Counted from the stretch's first letter, positions 43,161 to 54,030 are shown. The stretch: 64,000 nucleotides of DNA from Paraphaeosphaeria minitans (GCA_015832175.1 WJXW01000003.1:310001-374000); one strand, 5' to 3'. Numbers and translations are program-made. The notes: generated from the sequence alone by a model not told the origin.

Positions 43161-46100
43161 TCACGTCCACCTCTTGACCCTCGCCTTCACCAACGGCGCA
43201 CCTGTCGCCCCCGGCACAGCCGGTGGCCAACTCCCCGTCACACCCGGCAGTCCCGGGACAGTAACGCTTACCATCGTGCTCGGCACGCTCGCACTCACAG
43301 TCTGCATTTCCACGCTTGATGGAAAGGAAGAGGGTGAGGGTGGGAAGTGGTGCAGATTCCACGGCCCGGGCCAGCGTAGCGTCACACCAGGGGGAACGAC
43401 AGGGCCGGGACCCATGATGAGCGGGAGGATGGATTCGAAGTCTGAGGAGGGGGTGGATGCGGCGTCGGCGGGGAGGGGGAGGTGGTGGGGGAAGATGCCG
43501 TCGCGCCAGGGGGTGGAGGGGGTAGTTGTGGGGATGGACGAGGGGGATGTGGTGTTTGCGGAGGTGGGGGTCGATGTGGAGTTGAGGAGAGGTGCCGAGA
43601 CGGGGGAGGCGATGAAGACAAGGGGTTGCGCTAGGATGGGCTTCTCGTCTTCGTTCTCGTCTTCTTCGAGCTCACTGTCGTCGGAGTCTTCATCTTCGTC
43701 TTCGTCCTCGTCATCCTCTTCATTGTCAGTGGACGTGAGCTCGCTATCCTCATCCTCCTCGCCCTCATCCTCAGCACCCTCAGCGTCATCTTCCTCGTCT
43801 TCAGAGTCAAACCTAATCGCCTCATCCTCACTCCCATCCGGTCCCAAACTCGCCAAACTCGGCGCCGCTCCCGCAACAGAAATATCAGGCACATGCTCCT
43901 CCGACACGACCTCCGTGGCGTTAATCCTAGGGATCGAAACAGACGGCCTCACACCAGGCTGGTTCGGCTGCGGCAGGAAGCCGTCCGGCCCACCGTCCTT
44001 GTCCAATATGCTCGGGTCGGCGGTAACGTCAAGACCGCTCGGCTTGGGAAGCGCACTCGGTGTGGCGTTACCATGGGGACGTAGCTTGCCGATGGGTCCG
44101 GTGATGGCTTCGGCCTCCGGAGGAGTCTCAGGGACGGCGTTGGCGTCTTCAAGCGTGTCGAAGTTGCCCTCGATGGAGTCGAAGAAGCCGGGGGCTGGTT
44201 TGGCCTTGGCCTTTACCGAGGGCGAGAAGCTGGGGATGGGGTCGACAAGAGCAATATCAGGAGTAGGGTGGATCTTGCCTCTGACTGGGGTGGACGCGGG
44301 TTCTTCGAGGGTGTCGCTGGGTCCGGTGCCGGGCGTGCTTGCGTCTATTTCGGAGGGCCTTGACTTGGCCTTTTTGCCCTTTGATGGAGGAGTGGGAAGA
44401 GGGCCTTCGGGGAGATCGTCTGGTGTGTTTGAATCCCCAACTTCTTCGGGAAGAAAGACGGGTGCGTCGGGGTTATCGTGGATGTCTACCGGTGCGGTGC
44501 TGGGCTTAACCGCGGGTCGAGCTCCAGGACTGCTGGGTTCAGGGGAACTGAAGCCTATAGTTGTAGGCTTTACCTTGTGACCTGGCAGGCGCGAGGGAGT
44601 CATTTTGATGACACCATCCACACCAGGAAGAACCGCAGACGGAGGTAGGGTAACTTCAGATAGAGCAGCTGGACGAGGACGGATGTCAAACGCTTGAGCC
44701 TTACCCATTGGGATAGGAACTCCCTGTCTTCCAGCCACCGGCTCCGATGAAACAGTCTGCTTAGCCGCGGCGGCTGGTGCTGTTTTGGTCGAGTGAACAT
44801 CATCTACAATTTGAACTGTCTCGTTCTGCGCCGCCTTGTCGTCGACGCCCCACTTCTGTTCATATTCCGAAGGCTCGTCGCCAAAGATAGCAGTAACGTC
44901 GTCGTCGACTCCGTCTCCACCATTCTTGCCGTCACTGAAGGTGAAATCGGCCGGTGCTTGCGTGTTTGGGATCAGAGGCACAATTTCATGCGGCACTACT
45001 TGCTGAGGCGCTGGGCTTGCAGCGGGAGCCTGAGCAGCAGCTTGACCTGCAGCAGGTTTCGGAGCAGTAGCTGGTACTGGAGCAGCCTGTCGCTTTCGCT
45101 TCTCGCCCCAGTCATATCTTTCGGGACTATTGAACTCCAAGCGACTTGGGTGCGTAAGATGCTTGAGGCCGCCTGGAGAGAGAACATTTAGTTTCTTCAT
45201 AGGCGCGGGAAGTGGCAGAGGTGACTTCTCATCCGACAATAGGTCCGGAAGGGGAAAGTGGTCAGCTAACGGCACCTCTGGAAGGCGAGGGGTTGGGAAT
45301 AACTCTCGCTGCGGCTGGGGTTGTTGCTCTTGTGCCTGCGTCTCAAATTTGTCAGAAACACCCCACTTGGCCTGGTAGTCAGATGGTTCTGCGCCAAAAA
45401 GAGTGGTAGCATCTTCCCCAACGCCATCGCCACCTTTCGAACCATCGCTGAATGTGAAGCCAGCGGGTACAGGGTCGTCCCGCCTGGTCAATGGTGCGGT
45501 AGATGACTGCTTCTCAGCTTCGTCAGAGACTCCCCATTTGGACTCGTAGTCGGATGGCTCGGTTCCAAAGAGTGCCAGCGGGTCCTCGTCAACGCCATCA
45601 CCTCCATTTGAACCATCGCTGAAGATAAAGCCGGTGGGTACAGGGTCGTCCCGCTTGGCCAAAGACGTAATAGAAGGCTGTGGCTGCTTCTCCGCTTCGG
45701 GAGCAACGCCCCACTCCTTCTCGTAATCCGACGGTTCATCGCCGAAGAGCGCAACGGGGTCTTCGTCCACGCCGTCGCCGCCGTTGGTCCCGTCGCTGAA
45801 GTTGAACCCAGCGGGCAGAATGACAGGGTCATCACGCTTGAGCCTGCGCGCTGTAGAGTTGTCCGAACTGTTGTCATCTTCTTCATCTTCTTCTTCCTCG
45901 TCAGCGTTATCGTCATTCGTGTCTTCTTCCTCATCTGCATCGTCGTCACCAGCACCCTCATCTTCATCTTCTTCGTCGCCGGAATCCTCAACATCGTCCT
46001 CCGAATCAGCAGAGGTTCCCTTCGTCGCATCTTTCGTCTCCGTGGCAGCCGGCTTAGCAGGTGCCTTCGAAGGCGTTTTCCCACTGGGCTTCGGGGCCGG

Positions 46101-49100
46101 CTCCTCAGGTTCATCTTCCGCATTCGGGTCAAGCTCCGAAGTGACGTCGTCTTCTTGTTTTCCAAACAGCGCCTGGGCAGCATCTTCAACGCCATCGATG
46201 CCGTTGCCGCCGTCTCCGCCTTCGCTATATTGGAAGCCGGGGACCTGAACATCGTCGCCGTAGTCCTGGCGTTTGCTTAGCTTGCGCTTCTTGGCGGAGA
46301 AATCATCGAAGTCGAAGTCGAAGTCGAAGTCATCAGACGCGTCGTCATCATCTTCTGCGAGTGTGACAAAGTCGGAGGAGTCGGAGTCGGAGTCGGAATC
46401 CTCTGGGGGAGAGCCGTCTGGAGCGTCGCCCGGGCGCGCAAAGGGGCCACCCGGAGCAAAGGGATTGGGGACTTTGGAGATGTTGGGATCGAAGGCGGGT
46501 TGGACGGGCTCATCGCTTTCCTCTTCTTCATCGTCTTCGTCATCGTCAGCGGGGACGGAACGTTCTGAGTCTTCGTCCTCGGAAAATTCGGCTGAGAGAT
46601 TGTTAGCTTGAATCCCATCGATTGAAATCGAACTGCGACTTACCAGTCGAATCATCCTCGTCCTCATCATCTTGCGAGGGGCGCGAGCTAGCTGCATCAT
46701 CGTCAACACTATCGCCACCAGGAACAAGCGAGATCTTTTGGGACGTGAACACCATCAAGTTCCAAAGCTGCGCCTTTAACAACATCTGCGGGGAGAGGCT
46801 TACCTGAAGCATTATTTCCCGCTTTGGGGGAGCTTTTCTTTCCGGTCTCTTCATCATCAAAATCCTCTGGAATAGTAGCGAAGTCATTACCCGGACGATT
46901 CGGCCTCTTCGGGGGGCTCGGTCGTTTAGGGCGCCTCTCGCCATTCCTAGATCCGGGGGGACCATCTTCCGACCCACGTGGCGGCGCGGTAGAACGTTCG
47001 TCATCTTCATCTTCATCTTCATCTTCATCGTCGTCGTCTTCGTCCTCGTTATCCTGGCCACTAACATCCTCAAACACCCCGTCGCCCAAGAAATCCCCAA
47101 AGTCTCCGGGATCGCTCACCCCCTCGCCAGCCTCGCCAGCCTCAACCTGCCTCTTCGCCGCCCACCCCTTCTTGTCCCAGGGAAACTTGGGCCGCTGATG
47201 CACGTACCCGTTTCCATGCGGCTTGCCCTTCTCGCCCGGCAGCAAGCCGCGGACGAGCCGGATGTAGCTCTTTAGCTTCGACAAGATAGGCTCGAATGGG
47301 TCACCCAGCTGGCCCTTGGCGACTTCTTTGTTCATGTCGTCTTTGCCGTACTGGCCGAAGAAGCCCCAGCCGCGCTTCCATTTAGAGTCCCACCCGCTGA
47401 GGCTCTTCAGTTTGTCGAATCTGTCTGAGAGGTCGTCCACTTGCCAGAGGATGTCGTCGAGGGGGTCGCGGTCGGACTTGTTCTTGTCTTTATCGGTGGA
47501 AGAGTAGCCTTTGTCGTTGTCGCCGTCATCACCGCCGAAAGAGAGCCACCAGCCGGAGCTGCGCTTCTGCGATTTTGAATTGTCCTTATTTTTTGAGGCA
47601 GTAAGGTCTTCGATAGTCCAATCGAGCGCGGACTCGAGTTTCTTGAGTTTGTCGGTGATGGTGACAAGCGGGTTTGACGGGACCTCGTTGCTGGGGTTGG
47701 AGCTGGAGATCCACCAGCCGAGTTTGCGCTTGAGAAGCTTGTAAGGCTGGTACCAGTCGTCGGTGTTCTTGTAGCCAGGTACATAGTCACCCTGCTTCCT
47801 CTTCTTGTTTGTAGCCAATTTTGGTACAGCCTTGATGAGGGTGTCTATCGCGTTGATGATGGGGTCGAGGGGGCTTTCGTCTTCGACATCTGAGCGCCAG
47901 CTGCTATCGTCTTGGCCAATATACCATCCGAAGCCTCTCTTACTTACGGACCGACGGTCAAGAGAGCGGCGGTTAATTTTTCCATCACTGCAAGCCATGC
48001 CCTCAGAGACATCGCGGAGCGCGCCGTAGGTCCAAGCATCACCGCCAAATTGGCCACATACCCAGAATTGCTTCTCGCCGTTGCAGAAGAAAGATCCCGG
48101 GGTGCATGCGCCTCCGGGTGCGGCAACGCTGGGGGCGGCTGGAAGAGGAACAGCCTCTGTGGGAAGGGGTTCTACGGGAGTGAATGGTACCGCTACAGAC
48201 GGCTCGTCGAGAGAGATAATGGCCTCTGTAGGAGTATTGGCAGACTCTGTAGTGGAGCTGATGGAGTCTGTGGGAAACAGAGCAAGCAGCTCCGTAGGAA
48301 GCTCCGTCCCACTTGCAGTAGGAGACGCAGTAGCATTTAAAAACGAGGGAGCAGAGAAAGACACGTTGGCTGGGACAGCTGCGTCATCCTTACCAATGAG
48401 ATCAAACAGAGATATCAGCTTAGTCGGTGTAGCAGCAGCGCCTTCGACACTAGAAGAGTCGAAGTCGGCCGTGGGCGTGGCAGCATCTTCCGATGTCGAT
48501 GCCTCGGACTCCGGGGCCGCAGTGCTCTCGGTATTTTCACCTGGAAAAGAGATACCCAGTCAGTAGTTAGTTCAAAACGATTGCAGCCATCCACTTACTA
48601 GTCTTCGTCTTGCTGTGCTTAGCCTTCTTCGACTTTGAAAACGAGCTGTGCTTCTTCTTCTCCACCTTCTGCCGATCGTAAATGCCACTGAATCCATCAC
48701 TCTCGTCATCAGAAGCATATTCGTCATCAGAAGTGTAATCGTCATCATCGAAATCGCCAATGATATCTTTCAGGAAGTCGGGAAGTGCATCGATGTCATC
48801 ATATTCGCCATAGTTCTCCCTGTTGGCAGCATCGCTGGAAGACTCTTCGACCTCGAACGACGGCGTCTTAGTGTGATCCTTGGGACGGCTTGAATGGCGC
48901 GAATCATCGTCGGAATCTGAATCATCGGAGGAGGCCTTGGCCTGGTGGTTGATGAAGTCGTAGTCAGGTGCGTTTGGAGCACCAGTTGGCTCTTCGTCGT
49001 CCGGCGGCTCGCGAGAGTGGATTTGCTGCGTCCTGAAATTGGGATCGGAGCCCTGGTCAGGTCTGTATTTGGAAAACTCGCCAGCGCTGGTGCGTTGCGT

Positions 49101-50562
49101 TCCCACGCGTGGGGAATGCTTGCCCTTCTTCGGGCTGGGGACGTTTTCTCTTTCGCTGTGGGAAACGCTGTATGTATGATCGCCCTCGCCGATGCTTTCG
49201 AGGTACGCAGCAAGCTCTTTCTCGACGTTTGTCATTGGGGCTTTGTGGGACGCGGAGGATGGATTAGATTTCCCGCTAGACGACTTCCCGGCGTTACTGC
49301 TGCTGCCCCCTGAAGATGAGCCAGAGTTCATGGCCATGGGGTGCGACTGCGCACTGCCGCCACTTGAAGAACCCACGTCGGGATGCCACTGTCCATCGTT
49401 GCCTCCCATGGAGCCGCTAGAAGACGATGAAGATCCAGAGTTTCCTGACGATGCCGCGCCGCCGTACTTCTCGGGATGCCACATGCCATCGTCGCCGCCG
49501 GTAGAGCCACCCGAAGACGCCGAGGATCCAGAATTTCCGGACGACGAAGAAGATCCAGAGCTACCTGATGAAGACGACCCAGAGCTACCCGACGAAGACG
49601 ACCCGGAGCCAGCATTTTTCTGGTCAGGATGCCACATCCCGTCTTGGCCAGCCGAAGAGCCGCTCGAGAAAGACGTAGACCCAGAGTCGCTAGAACCCGC
49701 CGACCCAGCAGACGCCCCAGAGCTACTCGAGTCGGAGCTCGAAGACCCCGCCGCTGTCCTCCCGACGCCAGAGCACGATCCTTTCCTTCGCATGATCCTC
49801 GAAGACGACGCGCTGAGCCCGTCGCCGTACACAACGTCCGAACCGGGGTTGTCGAACACCACGTCGACCGTCTCTTTTGTCGCGCAATCGTTCACGCTTT
49901 TCAGATTCGCGACGTACAGGTCTGGGTACAGTGACAGAGCGGCCTGCGCTACCGCCGCGCTGGAGGCCTTCGTGGAGGTGCGCTGGCGGGGAGATGAGGA
50001 GCTGCTGGCGCCGATGAGGTCGACGACTGCGCAGTTCATGTACATTTCTCTGTTGCCGATTTTGTTGAACCTACGTCCAGCGTCAGCATGTCTTGCTATC
50101 CCATTGCTCCGCTGACGGGAGTGAAACCTACCATGTCCACGCTAGTAAACACTTTTCGGCTGTTGGCACGTCGTTTGGAATCGTGAACTCATACTCCTTC
50201 TCAATCGGACAGTTCCCTTCCATGCTCTTAATCACGTTGAAATGTGTGTAGTCGCATGATAAGCTAATCTGGCAGCTGCCACCGCCGTGCGTGGCACCGC
50301 CCATGAGCCGGAGCGGATACGTTTTGCCGGCTTGATATTGAGCCACTGTGGTCAGTGGGGTGTTCCATTGGTATCCTTTGCAGGCGAAGTCGCTGCCATC
50401 AGGGTGGAGCGGGGTGAGGATGTTGTAGTCTTTTGGCTCTGCGGTGCGGTTTGAGTGCGGGTCACGCAGGGGCGAGGGCTCTTGCATCTGCATGTGGGCG
50501 AGAGCGCCCGGGATCAAGAGCGGCAGCGCACATAGCGTGCGGAGAGACGTGTGTCGAGGCAT
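43161..50562 (-). CDS. Giant secreted AA11 LPMO fused to a chitin-binding-like module and dibasic-punctuated repeats
   Basis: Five reverse-strand exons: 50562-50132, 50070-48599, 48540-46804, 46691-46644 and 46591-43161. They total 7,119 nt, closing exactly in frame to 2,372 residues. A signal peptide (MPRHTSLRTLCALPLLIPGALA) precedes His23, the histidine-brace N terminus. AA11 blocks follow: DGSDFACKGY, THGGGSCQISL (second His) and LAWTWFNKIGNREMYMNC (axial Tyr). After the catalytic domain (to about residue 240) come a Ser/Gly linker with three DG[MQ]WHP motifs, an acidic region, and a Cys-rich X278/CBM-like module (ACTPGSFFCNG, WVCGQFGGDAW, GMACSDGKI). Then follow four KR-delimited GW-rich units, a long acidic segment, and five FSDG/GGDGVDEDP units, four behind KR or RR. 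A Pro/Asp/Glu-rich tail ends KARVKRWT. The LPMO part should oxidise chitin. Processing of the repeats by Kex2 is inferred. Confidence 0.85.
44850..46275 (-). repeat. Five FSDG/GGDGVDEDP repeat units with dibasic leaders
   Basis: In exon 5 the units are introduced by SKR-QDYGDD (diverged), LKR-DDPVILPAGFNF, AKR-DDPVPTGFIF, TRR-DDPVPAGFTF, and a last one after KRKRQAAP with ADFTFSDG. Copies 2-4 share SDGxxGGDGVxED, FGxEPSDYxxxWGV and lie 57-61 residues apart. Confidence 0.88.
47155..47941 (-). repeat. Four KR-delimited GW-rich repeat units (plus a fifth KR)
   Basis: In exon 3, KR occurs before GFGWYIGQDD, KLGWWISSSN, SSGWWLSFGG and GWGFFGQYG, and again before QVEAGE. Units are 55-75 residues. 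Each has an aromatic start, a hydrophilic stretch, then a helix-like segment starting (D/N)P: DPIINAIDTLIKAV, NPLVTITDKLKKL, DPLDDILWQVDDL, DPFEPILSKLKSY. Sequence is diverged but the plan repeats. Confidence 0.8.
49379..49650 (-). repeat. Three Gly-Asp-Gly-Met-Trp-His-Pro motifs in the LPMO linker
   Basis: Within exon 2 of the giant gene the Ser/Gly linker carries AGQDGMWHPDQKN, GGDDGMWHPEKYG and GGNDGQWHPDVGS, separated by poly-Ser/Gly of 30-45 residues. The motif is the only aromatic content of the linker. Confidence 0.85.
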
Positions 50563-51102
50563 ATTGCCGTGGAGGAACCATGGACGGTTGTGGCTTGGCT
50601 GGGTCATGGTCGTGGGTAGGTTTTAAGGAGTGCAGCAAGGGGAGGGAATGAGCGGGTTGGTTGGCCTGTGTACGCGTCGAATTCCAAGGGTGGGGATGTT
50701 GACGAGTGAGGAAATAAAAAGCTGGGAAGGGAAAACGTGACTTTGAGAGCGTGAAAAGAGAAAGGGGAAAGCGGGCAATTGGAAAGAATTGGATGGGATA
50801 CAAGCGCAAAGGGATTTGAAACTTGTTGCTAATGATTGTTCTGCTTGAGTGTCGCTCTCATACGCTCTATTTCTCGCCATCTCATGTCGGTTGCTAAGCC
50901 AGCCTACGCCACATACCTGATGGGTGCTTCAGAAACGCAGGAATGCAGGTACCCGAGACGCTCATGCGCACTGCGGTCAGCGTCGACCGGTGGGGAAGAC
51001 GTCGATGACATGCAATCAAGGGGGCTTGCGTAACCAACTCGCACAGCTTGTGACAGCAACCACGCGGAGGTCGCCACCCAGGTCATTCGTCATGGTGTGA
51101 GC
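50563..51102. other. Spacer upstream of the giant LPMO gene
   Basis: Promoter side of the LPMO gene and 3' side of PGA2. No coding sequence or repeat is apparent. Confidence 0.5.
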
Positions 51103-51534
51103 TCAGTCCTCCAGCAAATCCGCAACGTCTTTCAGGTCCTCCTGCTCCTGCTCATCCTGCAGACGCTTCTCCTCCTTCTCTAGCGTCTCCCTGATGAACT
51201 TCCTCTGCCTGACACGAGCCTTTTTGCCCCACTGTCCTGGCTTGGCCTCGGTCTTCTCCTCCTCATCATCGCTGTCGACACCCGGTATCGCAACCTTCTT
51301 GCCTCCCCGTAAGTCGTTCGGGTGCAGCGCTGCGCCGGTACCAGCTGCTTCTGCCGCTTCTTTCTCGTGTTGCCGCTCCTGCGCACGGGCACCGAGTTTC
51401 ATGAGGTACGGTCTAAGGAGCATGTAGGCGCCCACGATCCATACGAGGCGGATCCAGCCTTCAGGCTTCAGGCGCGCAAACGAAGCCATGACGTTGCGGT
51501 AGCGGCTATCGAAGAATTCTTGTACGTTCTCCAT
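51103..51534 (-). CDS. PGA2: PGA2-like ER membrane protein
   Basis: A single reverse-strand exon of 143 residues. I start at 51534 (MENVQEFFDSRYRNVMASFA); the frame is open to 51630, but that upstream part is basic leader-like DNA. One hydrophobic helix, WIRLVWIVGAYMLLRPYLM, lies near the N terminus, followed by charged coiled-coil sequence (ARAQERQHEKEAAEA) and a highly charged tail (WGKKARVRQRKFIRETLEKE). This is the plan of the fungal Pga2 family, needed in yeast for maturation of Gas1 and alkaline phosphatase in the early secretory pathway. It is divergent from MHF1, with about 450 bp between starts. Confidence 0.85.
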   Translation of the reverse strand: MENVQEFFDSRYRNVMASFARLKPEGWIRLVWIVGAYMLLRPYLMKLGARAQERQHEKEAAEAAGTGAALHPNDLRGGKKVAIPGVDSDDEEEKTEAKPGQWGKKARVRQRKFIRETLEKEEKRLQDEQEQEDLKDVADLLED

Positions 51535-51981
51535 CGCGATTTGAGAGTGAGGGTGAGGGATGCGTGTGTTGTGGCGGCGACCGTTCAGGGTCAGGAACCG
51601 TGTGAATAGCTTCTTGCGTTGCTCCTTCAATACAGCACGCCGATGTAGGGTGCGGTGGTGATGTGTGGTGGATTGAATTAGGTAGAGTGCTCCGTCGCTT
51701 TTCTGTCTAGTCCGAGCAGGTAGGGTGGTGTGCGCAGCGCTCTTTTATACGTCTCCTCTATGCGCCTTGAAAAATCGAAATTGAGTGTCCGAGCCAAAAC
51801 AAGTCGCGGTCCCAAAATCGCGCGGCGGGCCCAAGTCCCAAACGGCGGCAGAACCATGGGCGGTCAAGTCAACGATAAAAGCATCTACCAATCGGCTCTT
51901 CATCGGGCCGGCGCGTCCCCTACGCGTCGCGCTCCCCACTCACGTTAGACTGTCGCTCAAGCGCTCGTCAACACTGCGGCA
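51535..51981. promoter_or_regulatory. Shared divergent promoter region, PGA2 and MHF1
   Basis: About 450 bp between two start codons on opposite strands, with no coding sequence of its own. No specific regulatory site is recognised. Confidence 0.45.
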
Positions 51982-52433
51982 ATGGCCTCGAGCGACGATG
52001 CGGCGGATCGCAAGGACGTAATGACAGCCCTCAACAGTCTATTTCTCGAAGAAGTCCAGCTAATGCAACCCAGCGGCTCCAATCCGCCCTCTGGTATACA
52101 ATCGGGCAATTCGTCGACAACGAAGGCGCAGAGGACTTCAATGCGACGCCGCAGTTCATCGGCGCCCTGACCGAGCTCGTCTACACCAAGATCGAGAACT
52201 CGGCCAAAGACCTTGAGTTGTTCTCCAAGCATGCCGGGAGGAAGGTTATCAATGCCGACGATGTCATGCTGTTGACGAGGCGGAACGAGGCGCTGGAAGA
52301 GACGTTGAAGAGAGAGTTGGATCGCATGAGGGCGGCTGAAGGACGCGTGGAGGAACAGTCCAAGAAGAGAGGAAGGCCTAGTGGTGCTGGAGCGCGAGCG
52401 GGTGCGAAGGGGAAAGGGAAGGCGAAGGCATAA
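51982..52433 (+). CDS. MHF1: CENP-S/MHF1 histone-fold protein
   Basis: Two exons, 51982-52017 and 52074-52433, give 131 residues. The intron (52018-52073) starts GTAATG, has GCTAATG as branch site and ends ACCCAG. The junction gives MASSDDAADRKD-RLQSALWY. Family blocks: LQSALWYTIGQFVD, NATPQFIGALTELVYTKIEN, SAKDLELFSKHAGRKVINAD, DVMLLTRRNEALEETLKREL, a complete histone fold. The C-terminal tail is basic (KKRGRPSGAGARAGAKGKGK), an AT-hook-like DNA-contact region. CENP-S pairs with CENP-X in the inner kinetochore and with the Fanconi-type helicase Mph1 at stalled forks. The MUS7/MMS22 gene in this window also acts at stalled forks, but no functional clustering is implied. Confidence 0.95.
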
Positions 52434-53042
52434 GCACAGGCGAGACGGCATGTGTATGGGAAGGCTGGTTGGGATGATGCAGCCTTCAGTCGAGGCTGCA
52501 GACTGGGTCAACACAGGGACCTGACTCACATGGCGTTTGGGCGTTTGCAACATACCCGAGATTGGATTGTGGAAGTAGCGATCAAGTGTACCAACCACTG
52601 GAGGCACGAACTGATTTGTCGAGTAAGTGGTCATGTAACTTTATCATCATAAACATACCCGCGATTGGGTTGTGGAAGTAGAGATGAGATATTCCCACGT
52701 CACAGCAGTCACGAGTTGATTGTCGAGTAAGTGGTCATGTAACTTCATCATCATAAACATACCCGCGATTGGGTTACGGTATTAGTGATCAACTATCCCA
52801 ACGTCACAAGATTCACGAATCGATCTGTGGAGCAAGTGCTTATGGAACTTCGTCATTATTTATTAGGTTCGTAACTCGTATCGTACAACAGGTAGTAGTC
52901 CCCAGCAAGAACTGTTCCAATCCCATGCTTCGTTTCCTGGTATCAAACGCTATCAATAATCTTTCATAGGAGGAAATATGTGCGAGCCACTCATGTGGCT
53001 AGTTTCAGCGAGAGGTACCGCTGAGCACCCATCACACTACTT
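52434..53042. other. Convergent spacer with tandem repeats
   Basis: Between the ends of MHF1 and the MARVEL gene; mostly filled by the three-copy repeat at 52550-52860. No gene is seen. Confidence 0.5.
52550..52860. repeat. Tandem repeat, three copies of about 103 bp
   Basis: Copies start at about 52550, 52653 and 52756, each with ACATACCCG(A/C)GATTGG(A/G)TT and ending near TGTAACTT(T/C)ATCATCAT. Copies 1 and 2 share long identical stretches (GAGTAAGTGGTCATGTAACT); copy 3 is more diverged. All three are stop-rich. Confidence 0.85.
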
Positions 53043-53894
53043 CTAGTAGTTGGTGACTGGAGCGGTGTGGTATCCACCGGTGAGAGGCTTGTTGTGCTCG
53101 TAGGGCCCAGTGCCCGCGACAGTCGAGCCAGTGTACGCGGTGTCGTGCGAGGGTCGGATATCATGGGCAGGCCCAGTGGCGAGGGTACCGGCACCAGCAG
53201 CAACTTCAGGGTCACGGAGGCCAGTGGTCTTGTTCTTGCGGCGGCCGAAGAAACCACCACGGCCGCGACCGCTAGTGTAGTTGTTGGCCGGGCTGGGACC
53301 GAAGCGCTTCTCCTTCTTGTGGTGCCGCGCAAGAGCGACCTGGACAAGAGCAGAGATGAGGAAGAGGAGACTGCGATCATTAGCGCGAGTTTTTACATGT
53401 GGTGTGTACATCACTTACGCTCCAGCAACGGCGACGGCGAAGCAGGCAGTGTTGAGTCTGCAGGCCGTGCCTAGAGAAACAGCGTACGTGTACTGACGCT
53501 CGCCGTTGGAGTCGTCGAAGCCCTGCTTGTCATTGGACTGGCCGTTTCCAAACGGAGTCCTGACGAAGCCGCTGCAGCTGTGCGCACCATCGCGAGTAAG
53601 CACGGCGATGGCGACAAAGGCACCACAGAAGGCGAGGTCGAGGAGGATAGCGATGAGGGCGAAGAATGACTTTCCGCCCAAGAAGCATGTAAGGAGGACA
53701 GCAAAGATGGTGTACAGGACTGCAGCGCCTGACATGCCCTCAACGGCCTTGGCCCATGTGTAGATGGTGAGGTCGCGGTCAGCGAGGGTCGCGAGGAAGT
53801 AGCTGTAGATGCCCAGTATTATGGCGGCACAGCAGAATTCGATGGCATAGAGGATGGTTTGGAACAGCTTAAGAGCCGCACCGCCGAAAGCCAT
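53043..53894 (-). CDS. MARVEL-domain membrane protein
   Basis: Two reverse-strand exons, 53894-53419 and 53370-53043, give 267 residues. The 48-nt intron (53418-53371) starts GTAAGT, has CTAATGAT as branch site and ends TCGCAG. Four membrane helices fit a MARVEL domain: LKLFQTILYAIEFCCAAIIL, AAVLYTIFAVLLTCFLGGKS, FFALIAILLDLAFCGAFVAI, and TACFAVAVAGA joined across the intron to LLFLISALVQVAL. A hydrophilic tail follows with KRFGPSPANNYTSG and a Gly/Arg stretch (SGRGRGGFFGRRKNK). Related fungal proteins (Nce102/Fhn1 type) sit in the plasma-membrane eisosome. The specific role here is not known. Confidence 0.87.
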
Positions 53895-53990
53895 TGTGGA
53901 GGGGAATCGGAAGAGGAAAAGAAGAGGGTATGCAAGGAGGAAGGAAGTGCTGGGATGGTCGTCGTGGATATGTTATGTGAGATAGGATGC

Positions 53991-54030
53991 TGGAGGATGC
54001 TGGAGGATGCTGGAGGATGCTGGAGGATGC
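53991..54030. repeat. 10-bp tandem repeat upstream of the MARVEL gene
   Basis: TGGAGGATGC repeated four times without change, with a partial unit before it, about 100-135 bp upstream of the MARVEL start codon. Its reverse complement GCATCCTCCA faces the gene. Confidence 0.9.

Noticed and set aside
43174..44580. 468-codon forward-strand frame rich in Ser and Gly
   Set aside because: It is the antisense of the Asp/Glu-rich exon 5 of the LPMO gene; GA-rich codons read backwards give Ser without stops.
46592..46727. A separate gene starting at 46727 for the FSDG repeats
   Set aside because: There is no ATG with an N-terminal signal there; the stretch is better read as exon 4 plus a 52-nt intron, which closes the long frame exactly.
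49192..50115. 307-codon forward-strand frame rich in Pro, Asp and Glu
   Set aside because: Antisense of the Ser/Gly linker exon of the LPMO gene.
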